From RGIG8748 sp045646525 (GTDB lineage Bacteria > Bacillota > Clostridia > UMGS1810): DNA of 11,699 bases. Where the stretch lies: contig JAZRKX010000017.1 in the NCBI GenBank assembly GCA_045646525.1, positions 1 through 11,699 on the forward strand, written 5' to 3'. Within the stretch, counting starts at the first letter, position 1; every line of letters starts with the position of its first letter. The position numbers and the translations under genes are program-made. Below, piece by piece: positions 6,485 through 11,699 of this stretch. Under the pieces are notes generated by a model. It did no database searches and had not been told where the DNA came from. It was given only the letters and a program-made list of their open reading frames with translations.

Positions 6485-7171
6485 TTGATTCTTTTTGATA
6501 ATGTTACCAAGATTTATGACAATGGTTTTCCTGCATTAAACGGAGTTTCGTTCCACATAGAAAAAGGCGAATTTGTCTTCCTTGTAGGAAGCAGCGCCGC
6601 AGGTAAATCCACCATCATAAAGCTTATAATGAAAGAAGAGGACGCCACAAGCGGCTCTCTTATGATAAACGGCATAGATGTGTGCGACCTTAGAAGAAAA
6701 GAAATCCCCTACTTCCGCCGTACAATAGGCGTTGTATTTCAGGATTTCCGTCTTCTTCCCAATAAGACAGTACAGGAAAATGTAGCATACGCTATGGAGA
6801 TAATAGGCGCTCCGCGCAAAGAAATACGAAAGAATGTTCCAAGTGTGCTCTCCATGGTGGGACTTGCCCACAAGGCAAAGATGTACCCCAGACAGCTCTC
6901 GGGCGGTGAACAGCAGAGAGTTGCCATAGCAAGAGCAATAGTAAATAATCCCGTGGTGCTCATTGCCGACGAGCCCACAGGTAACTTAGACCCCGATACC
7001 GCACAGGAAATCATGGACATATTAGAGGACATCAACAGACGCGGCACAACCGTTGTAATGGCTACCCACGCAGAAAATATAGTAAACAAAATGCAAAAGA
7101 GAGTTATAGTTGTGGAAAAGGGCCTTATTACACGAGACGAAGAAAAGGGTGGTTATGCAAATGTGGATTAG
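6485..7171 (+). CDS. ftsE: Cell division ATP-binding protein FtsE (TTG start)
   Basis: FtsE is the ATPase of the FtsEX complex, which couples cytoplasmic ATP hydrolysis to activation of extracellular peptidoglycan hydrolases at the septum or side wall. This 228-residue protein has every ABC element: Walker A GSSAAGKST (35-43, with Ala where GSSGAGKST is more usual, still matching GxxxxGKST), Q-loop Gln86 in VVFQDFRLLP, signature LSGGEQQR (138-145), Walker B VVLIADEP with Glu163, D-loop NLD, and H-loop His195. The RLLPNKTVQENV stretch is typical of FtsE. The start codon is TTG at 6485, seven bases after a perfect AGGAGG (6472-6477); no better start exists upstream in frame. The 3' end overlaps the start of ftsX. 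Confidence 0.96.
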   Translation: MILFDNVTKIYDNGFPALNGVSFHIEKGEFVFLVGSSAAGKSTIIKLIMKEEDATSGSLMINGIDVCDLRRKEIPYFRRTIGVVFQDFRLLPNKTVQENVAYAMEIIGAPRKEIRKNVPSVLSMVGLAHKAKMYPRQLSGGEQQRVAIARAIVNNPVVLIADEPTGNLDPDTAQEIMDILEDINRRGTTVVMATHAENIVNKMQKRVIVVEKGLITRDEEKGGYANVD

Positions 7172-8063
7172 AAATATGCGCAGATTCATTGCCGAAGCCT
7201 TTTCGGGTATATTTAAAAACGGACTTATGACAATCGCGTCCATGGTAGTTGTGACCTCGTGTCTTATCATGCTGGGTGTATTTCTTGTAATTACACTAAA
7301 TGTAAACAGCATAAGCGAGGATATAGCCGATGCATGTCAGGTTAAGGCATATATCACAGCCGAAGCTCAGGCAGACGGCAGACAAAACGAAATTGAAGAA
7401 CAAATCCGCCGAATTTCCTACACCAAGGATGTAGCATATGAAAACGGCGTTGAGGCATTCAAAAAAATAAAGGAAAACATGTCCGAGGAGGACCGCCTTT
7501 CATTCAGCGGACTTCCCGACGACCTTTTGTCCGATGCGTTCAATGTAACCGTAGACGACATTTCCAATACCGACAAGATTACAGAAGCGCTTCTTAAAAT
7601 TGACGGCGTAGCCAAGGTAGAGAGCGGAGACGATATAGTTTCGTTTATAAACACCTTGCGCCACACGGTAAAGAATGTATCCTTATGGATTATACTTGCG
7701 TTTATGCTCATAAGTATATTTATCATTTCCAACACCGTTAAGCTCACCGTTCACAACAGAAGACGCGAAATAAACATAATGAAGTATGTAGGCGCTACCG
7801 ACTCCTTTATAAAATGGCCCTTTATCATAGAGGGTATCATAGTAGGGCTTATATCGGCGGCGATTGCCTATGCAATAACAAATTCTGTTTATGCAGGACT
7901 GTTCGGCACAGCAAACAGCGTTTCATCTTCTGCATTAAACTTTATAAAGATACTCCCGTTTGGAAGCATTTGGCATATATTTGCCGTTTCCTATACAGCG
8001 CTCGGTGCAGTAATAGGCGCTATAGGAAGTGCTATGTCCGTACGGAAATATCTTAAGGTATAG
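7161..8063 (+). CDS. ftsX: Cell division protein FtsX
   Basis: FtsX is the membrane partner of FtsE. Residues about 22-46 form the first transmembrane helix. Residues 47-170 make the extracellular domain that contacts the hydrolase (VKAYITAEAQ...; VTVDDISNTDKITEALLKIDGVAKV is typical). Three further helices follow, at about 172-192, 220-245 and 268-292, the standard FtsX topology. Between helices 2 and 3, TVKLTVHNRRREINIMKYVGAT is the characteristic cytoplasmic loop of the family. The ATG at 7161 is preferred because AAGGGTGG (7145-7152) is eight bases away; the ATG at 7155 is only two bases from that SD. An 11-base overlap with ftsE indicates translational coupling. The length of 300 is typical. 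Confidence 0.95.
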   Translation: MWIRNMRRFIAEAFSGIFKNGLMTIASMVVVTSCLIMLGVFLVITLNVNSISEDIADACQVKAYITAEAQADGRQNEIEEQIRRISYTKDVAYENGVEAFKKIKENMSEEDRLSFSGLPDDLLSDAFNVTVDDISNTDKITEALLKIDGVAKVESGDDIVSFINTLRHTVKNVSLWIILAFMLISIFIISNTVKLTVHNRRREINIMKYVGATDSFIKWPFIIEGIIVGLISAAIAYAITNSVYAGLFGTANSVSSSALNFIKILPFGSIWHIFAVSYTALGAVIGAIGSAMSVRKYLKV

Positions 8064-8076
8064 GAGGTATTTTCCT

Positions 8077-9231
8077 ATGATAAAACATGCAAGATTTAAA
8101 AAGGTTATGGCAATTATAGCCCTTGTGGCATTTTTGGGCATAACTGTGCTTTCCGCGCTCCCCGCATTTAAAGCAAATGCAGAAACGGCGCAGGAAAAAA
8201 TAAATAATTCCGTTAAAAAGCAAAACGAATTAAAAAGTCAGATACAGGATGCAAATGCCAAAAAGGAAAACGCACTTGCGCAGTATAATGCCATAGACCG
8301 TGAGGTTGTATCTCTGCAGATAACTGTAGACGAGATAAATGCCGATGTAGCCGAGTCCGAGGCAAAGGTTGCCGCAAAGGATGAAGAGCTTAAAAAGGCA
8401 GAGGCAGAGTGCGAAAAGCAGTACGAAGACTACTGCGAGAGAGCCAAGCTCCTTTTGGAAAAGGGTACGGTATCGTATCTTGAAATCCTTATACATGCAG
8501 ATTCGTTTTCCGATTTTCTTACAAGACTTTCTCTTGTGAACGAAATTGCAGAATACGACAATAAAAAGTTAGAAGAGCTTCAGGAGTATGCCGCTGAGGT
8601 TGAGGCTATCAAAAAAGAGCTTGAAGCAGAAAATGACAGACTCATGGCTCTTAAAAAGGAAGCCGACGGTCAGATGTCCGTTCTTAAGGCAAAGCAGGCA
8701 GAAAGCCAGAGGCTCATAGACTCCATAAAGTCGGATATCGCAACCTTTGAAAAGGCTCTGCGCGCACAGGAAGCAGCCGAGGCTGCCGCAAGAGAAGAAA
8801 TCCGCAGACTTACACAAGGCTCCACAGGCTCTTACACAGGCGGTCAGTTTGCATGGCCCAGCACATCCACATATATAACCTCGCCCTACGGCACAAGAAT
8901 ACACCCCGTAACAGGCAAGCTCAAAACCCACACAGGTCTTGATATAGGCGCAGGCATGGGTACAAACATCTTTGCCGCCGCAGACGGTACAGTGCTTGTG
9001 TCGGGCTGGAACTCAGGCGGTTACGGAAACTATGTGGTTATAGACCACGGCGGCGGACTTACCACGCTTTATGCACATTGCAGCTCTCTTCTTGTATCGG
9101 CAGGACAGAGGGTTTCCAGAGGTCAGGTAATAGCCAAGGTAGGCTCCACAGGCGTATCCACAGGGCCCCATCTGCATTTTGAAGTTCTCAAAAACGGCGC
9201 TCATACCGACCCGTATGCATACTTGAATTAA
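8077..9231 (+). CDS. Coiled-coil M23 (LytM) peptidoglycan endopeptidase, EnvC-like
   Basis: This 384-residue exported protein has a signal peptide (MIKHARFKKVMAIIALVAFLGITVLSALPAFKANA, cleavage near residue 35). A long Glu/Lys/Ala-rich coiled coil follows (about 38-250), then a Ser/Gly/Thr linker and a C-terminal M23 domain (about 262-384). The zinc site is complete: His285 and Asp289 in HTGLD, and the HLH motif at 365-367 in GPHLHFEV. The additional catalytic His334 lies in TLYAH. EnvC-type activators usually lack these ligands, so this protein should be an active endopeptidase cutting peptide cross-links. The coiled coil is the expected docking part for FtsX. The start at 8077 follows AGGAGG (8062-8067), which overlaps the ftsX stop codon; a longer frame opening at 8029 lacks a comparable site. 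Confidence 0.93.
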   Translation: MIKHARFKKVMAIIALVAFLGITVLSALPAFKANAETAQEKINNSVKKQNELKSQIQDANAKKENALAQYNAIDREVVSLQITVDEINADVAESEAKVAAKDEELKKAEAECEKQYEDYCERAKLLLEKGTVSYLEILIHADSFSDFLTRLSLVNEIAEYDNKKLEELQEYAAEVEAIKKELEAENDRLMALKKEADGQMSVLKAKQAESQRLIDSIKSDIATFEKALRAQEAAEAAAREEIRRLTQGSTGSYTGGQFAWPSTSTYITSPYGTRIHPVTGKLKTHTGLDIGAGMGTNIFAAADGTVLVSGWNSGGYGNYVVIDHGGGLTTLYAHCSSLLVSAGQRVSRGQVIAKVGSTGVSTGPHLHFEVLKNGAHTDPYAYLN

Positions 9232-9249
9232 AAAAGCAATATAATGTTA

Positions 9250-9292
9250 GGGGATGTAAAAGAAAGCGCAGACCGCTTTGTTTTACATCCCC
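9250..9292 (+). other. Long intergenic hairpin between the M23 and ctpA genes
   Basis: GGGGATGTAAAA (9250-9261) pairs perfectly with TTTTACATCCCC (9281-9292). After a G-G mismatch, AAAGCG (9263-9268) pairs with CGCTTT (9274-9279), closing on loop CAGAC. This gives 18 pairs in all. No T tract follows, so it is unlikely to be a terminator. A TATAAT at 9240-9245, with no good -35, would place a transcript start at the foot of the stem. Confidence 0.75.
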
Positions 9293-9315
9293 AATACTTT
9301 AGAGGTGTGACTTAT

Positions 9316-10503
9316 ATGAAAAACAACAGCAATAAATCTTCCGTTGTGCTTACAGCCTTTATAACCTTTTTTATTACATCGGCTATGTATCTCGGCTCGT
9401 ATCTTTTCTTTCCCGCCGGGCATGAGAAGTTAGGTACAATTAAGGATTATTTACCCTCCCTCACCACCGAAAGCGGAGACATGGGCGAGGTTAAAAGCCT
9501 TATAGACAAGAACTTCATAAATGAGCCAAACGAGGAAAAATTAGATGCCATGGCTCTTAAAGGGTATGTGGCAGCGCTTGGCGATGCCTACAGCGAATAC
9601 TATACCAAGTCGGAGTACACAAGCCTTAATGCAGAACTCACGGGCAAGTACAAGGGCATAGGCATAGAGGTGGGCGTAAATGACAAAAATCAGATAGTTA
9701 TAATTACCGCCTACAAGGACGCCCCCGCACACAAGGCAGGACTTAAATCGGGCGATATATTGGATAAGGTAAATGGCAAGCACTACGCGGGCGATGACCT
9801 CGACAGCGCTGTTTCTGTAATAAAAGGCGCCAAGGATTCTGTTACAATCACCGTAATAAGAGACGGCAAGAGTGCAGACTATAAAATCACTCCCGAAGAG
9901 GTAAATGTACCATGTGCCGAAAGCGAAATGCTCGACGGAAACATTGGCTATATAAGACTTTACTCCTTTTCCGAGGATGCGAATGAGGTGTTCCGCACCC
10001 ATGTAAATACGCTTGTAAGCGCAGATGCAAAATCACTTATCATAGACTTAAGAGATAACCCCGGCGGAATGCTCACCACGGTTGTAGACATTGCGGATTT
10101 GCTTCTTCCCGAGGGCAACATTCTCACCATAAAAGGCAGAAATACCGATAAGGAAGAATTCTTAAGCGGTGAAACATATCTTGATATCCCTCTTTGCGTT
10201 CTCATAAACGGCGCAAGCGCAAGCGCATCCGAGGTGCTTGCGGGCGCACTCAAAGACCACAAAAGAGCAGTTCTTATAGGAGAACAAAGCTTTGGAAAGG
10301 GTCTTGTGCAAACAGTATTTGAATTAGACAGCGGAGCGGCGCTTAAGCTCACCACCGCCAAGTACTATACACCGAGCGGCACCTGTATAGACGGAGAGGG
10401 CATAACCCCCGACCATGTAATCGAATGGAAACCAGATGCCGATTATGTGTACAGTATGGAGACAGACAGTCAGCTTCAAAAGGCTATTGAATTAATGAAA
10501 TAA
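9316..10503 (+). CDS. ctpA: S41-family C-terminal processing protease with PDZ domain (CtpA type)
   Basis: This 395-residue protease is anchored by one N-terminal membrane helix (about residues 8-32), with the rest outside the cell. A PDZ domain spans about 110-192 (GIGIEVG...APAHKAGLKSGDILDKVNG), and the S41 domain follows. The catalytic Ser303 sits in NGASASASE, Lys328 in FGKG and Gln332 four residues on; this Ser/Lys/Gln arrangement and the 25-residue Ser-Lys spacing are those of CtpA/CtpB proteases. LRDNPGG (245-251) is the family oxyanion segment. These enzymes trim or degrade exported proteins from the C terminus. The start at 9316 follows GAGGTG; an in-frame ATG at 9244 would translate through the intergenic hairpin and is rejected. 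It is the last gene of the operon, 84 bases after the M23 gene, which makes that hydrolase a plausible substrate. Confidence 0.94.
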   Translation: MKNNSNKSSVVLTAFITFFITSAMYLGSYLFFPAGHEKLGTIKDYLPSLTTESGDMGEVKSLIDKNFINEPNEEKLDAMALKGYVAALGDAYSEYYTKSEYTSLNAELTGKYKGIGIEVGVNDKNQIVIITAYKDAPAHKAGLKSGDILDKVNGKHYAGDDLDSAVSVIKGAKDSVTITVIRDGKSADYKITPEEVNVPCAESEMLDGNIGYIRLYSFSEDANEVFRTHVNTLVSADAKSLIIDLRDNPGGMLTTVVDIADLLLPEGNILTIKGRNTDKEEFLSGETYLDIPLCVLINGASASASEVLAGALKDHKRAVLIGEQSFGKGLVQTVFELDSGAALKLTTAKYYTPSGTCIDGEGITPDHVIEWKPDADYVYSMETDSQLQKAIELMK

Positions 10504-10515
10504 TTTTGATATAAT
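10487..10515 (+). promoter_or_regulatory. Promoter of the mntA-hepT pair
   Basis: TTGAAT (10487-10492, inside the ctpA 3' end) is followed after 17 bases by TATAAT (10510-10515), with an extended -10 TG at 10507-10508. Transcription would start about 25-30 bases before mntA, so the pair has its own promoter and need not depend on the fts operon. Confidence 0.75.
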
Positions 10516-10547
10516 ATATATAATAAATGTGAAAGGAGCAAGGATAT

Positions 10548-10850
10548 ATGTCAAATACTATTTACACCATAGACAAAATAAAAGATGTAGTAAAACCTAT
10601 TGCCAATAAATATAATGTGCAATCAATCTACTTGTTTGGTTCGTATGCCCGCGGAGATGCAAATGAAAACAGCGATTTAGACTTTTTGGTTTTTGGCGGA
10701 GATAAATTCAAATTGACAAATATCTTTGCACTTGCTGAGGACTTAAGAATGGCATTTCAAAAACAAGTTGATGTGTTTGAAATCAACGAAATAAATACCG
10801 ACAGTGATTTTTATTCGACTGTTATGAATGAAAGGTTAAATGTGGCATGA
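10548..10850 (+). CDS. mntA: MntA-type minimal nucleotidyltransferase, antitoxin of a HepT-MntA system
   Basis: This 100-residue nucleotidyltransferase has the motif GSYARGD (31-37) and acidic pair Asp43/Asp45 in SDLDFLV, which is exactly GS-x10-DxD, plus a third acidic residue, Asp75, in QVDVFE. In characterised HepT-MntA modules this enzyme inactivates the partner toxin by adding AMP to a Tyr in its active site. The catalytic residues are all present, so activity is expected. The SD AAAGGAG (10532-10538) precedes the ATG. Its stop codon overlaps the start of hepT (ATGA), the usual coupling in toxin-antitoxin pairs. The gene is visibly more AT-rich than ctpA upstream, which suggests acquisition separate from the fts operon. 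Confidence 0.92.
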   Translation: MSNTIYTIDKIKDVVKPIANKYNVQSIYLFGSYARGDANENSDLDFLVFGGDKFKLTNIFALAEDLRMAFQKQVDVFEINEINTDSDFYSTVMNERLNVA

Positions 10851-11182
10851 AATATTCTGACAAACAGCGTATTCAAAAAATATGCGAATATGCCGAAAAG
10901 CTTTTAACTCATATTAATAAGAATGCTATATCAAAAGAAAAACTGCTTAATGACTATGCATTACAATGGCTGGTTACAACGCCGCTATATAACATCGGCG
11001 AACAAGTATATGCCTTATCCGATGAATATAAAGCTATGCACAGTGATATACCCTGGTCTATGATATCGGGACTCAGGCACAGATTGGTTCATAATTATGA
11101 TGGCACAAATTGGAATATAATTGCTGATGTTGTGTTCCATGAATTACCGATACTTTTAAAGCAATTAAAAGAACTTATTTAA
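10847..11182 (+). CDS. hepT: HepT-type HEPN ribonuclease, toxin of a HepT-MntA system
   Basis: This 111-residue all-helical HEPN-domain protein has the RX4HXY active-site motif RHRLVHNY, with Arg77, His82 and Tyr84. In the HepT family Arg and His are the RNase residues, and the Tyr is the site AMPylated by MntA. Characterised homologues cut RNA, including tRNA, when unmodified. The helix before the motif (YALQWLVTTPLYNIGEQVYAL) is typical of the HepT subgroup. ATGA overlap with mntA gives translational coupling and matched expression. The gene ends 12 bases before repeat copy B, with no separate terminator visible between. Confidence 0.92.
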   Translation: MKYSDKQRIQKICEYAEKLLTHINKNAISKEKLLNDYALQWLVTTPLYNIGEQVYALSDEYKAMHSDIPWSMISGLRHRLVHNYDGTNWNIIADVVFHELPILLKQLKELI

Positions 11183-11194
11183 CGGAATAAACCA

Positions 11195-11568
11195 TAAGGG
11201 GAGCCTGCACATGTTCCTCATGACACCCTTCCCATCCGCTATGGAATTTAAAGCTAAAAACCCCAATTAAAAACGCATATCCTACCGCCGTTGCGTACTC
11301 GTCGAAACAAGCCATTACTAAGCTTCATTTGCACACAAGTGTGCAAATATACGCCCATAAGGCTGTTTCTCCTCTCCCATTCAAGTCACGCTTACGCTAC
11401 CAACTTGAATGGGTACCCGAGATTTTGCAACCTGTCCTCACTAAACGGCAAATGCATAATGGAACTGATTTGTTGCATTTGCCGTTTGCGGTGTCTCTGC
11501 GTTTTTAATCGGGGTTTTCTTTTCGCTTTAAATTTCAATGCGGATTACAAGGGTGCCAGAAGGAACAT
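11195..11568. repeat. Copy B of the palindromic repeat element, inverted relative to copy A, with extra internal hairpins
   Basis: Read on the minus strand, this element matches copy A: its outer right 136 or so bases correspond to 2536-2671 and its left 85 bases to 2694-2778. The inner 14-bp stem is conserved (11443-11456 with 11474-11487). Where copy A has 22 bases, copy B has 138 (11296-11433) containing two further hairpins: CCCATTCAAGT (11376-11386) with ACTTGAATGGG (11403-11413), and the perfect palindrome ATTTGCACAC/GTGTGCAAAT (11327-11348) around AA. The left border TAAGGGGAGCCTGCAC (11195-11210) is identical to the left border of copy A in the same plus orientation. A 107-codon frame across it (11291-11614) is an accident of the repeat and has no protein-like features. 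No transposase is present. Confidence 0.85.
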
Positions 11569-11699
11569 CGGTAGTATAGTGCAAAAAAGTTTTGTTTCTT
11601 ACAAAATGCGATAGCATTCGCGATTGACTTTTAATAAAATATATGATAAGAGCAATGTTATAAAGGATAAAAATAATATTGTGCGCGCGCACAGCGGAG
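11569..11699. other. Gene-free window end with small dyads
   Basis: No coding region is recognised in these 131 bases. They hold a small hairpin AATGC/GCATT (loop GATA, near 11607), a TTGACT (11624-11629) with a poorly matched AT-rich -10 region 15-16 bases on (GATAAG, 11645), and the perfect 12-base palindrome GTGCGCGCGCAC (11681-11692). They are probably the upstream region of a gene beyond the window. Confidence 0.4.

Noticed and set aside
7110..7160. Longer ftsX starts at 7110 or 7155
   Set aside because: 7110 lies deep within ftsE without an SD. 7155 is only two bases from the SD, so 7161 is preferred, although 7155 cannot be fully excluded.
9223..9245. Full sigma-A promoter TTGAAT ... 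TATAAT before ctpA
   Set aside because: The spacer is only 11 bases, far too short; the TATAAT alone is kept as a weak possibility.
9244..9315. Longer ctpA start at ATG 9244
   Set aside because: It would translate through the intergenic hairpin and precede the membrane helix with unrelated residues; there is no SD, whereas 9316 has GAGGTG.
11291..11614. 107-codon open frame on the plus strand across copy B
   Set aside because: It lies wholly inside palindromic repeat sequence, has no SD, and its composition is not protein-like; in copy A the corresponding frame does not exist.
11681..11692. GTGCGCGCGCAC as a site-specific recombination or restriction-type site
   Set aside because: A single short palindrome at the window edge with no paired site or associated gene; alternating GC runs can arise by slippage.

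Overview
The window looks like a chromosomal segment from a low-to-mid-GC Bacillota, most likely an uncultured Clostridia lineage. The indicators are strong AGGAGG-type ribosome binding sites throughout, a zinc-type S18 with a CxxC pair, a BofA-family protein, S-layer homology (SLH) domains, a PucR/CdaR-type regulator and a sigma-A promoter with a 17-base spacer. No species can be named from the sequence alone.

Layout. (1) 1-437: the 3' end of a class II fructose-bisphosphate aldolase gene and its terminator. (2) 456-1232: a NagD-type HAD phosphatase. (3) 1246-2439: a complete rpsF-ssb-rpsR operon with consensus promoter, a structured leader resembling the S6:S18 autoregulatory element, and a strong terminator. 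(4) 2520-2794: a highly structured repeat, copy A. (5) 2828-5191, minus strand: bofA followed by a secreted YcdB-like/SLH protein. (6) 5388-10503, plus strand: a tightly packed cell-envelope operon encoding a PucR-type regulator, FtsE, FtsX, a coiled-coil M23 (LytM) endopeptidase and a CtpA-type S41 protease. (7) 10487-11182: a MntA-HepT (MNT/HEPN) toxin-antitoxin pair with its own promoter. (8) 11195-11568: copy B of the repeat, in inverted orientation, then about 130 bases without a gene.

How the genes work together. FtsEX is the ATP-driven transmembrane complex that switches on a periplasmic or extracellular coiled-coil peptidoglycan hydrolase. Here the hydrolase is encoded directly downstream and keeps all its zinc ligands, so it should cut peptidoglycan itself rather than act only as an activator. 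The CtpA protease next to it is a natural candidate to process or remove that hydrolase. The BofA/SLH pair is divergently transcribed from this operon and also acts at the envelope.

The least expected content is the repeat pair. Two nearly identical, nested-hairpin elements lie in opposite orientation about 8.4 kb apart, bracketing regions 5 to 7. They share a 16-base outer border in the same orientation although their interiors are flipped, and copy B carries an extra 138-base hairpin-rich segment. No transposase gene is visible, so these look like non-autonomous palindromic mobile elements. Copy B begins 12 bases after the hepT stop codon.
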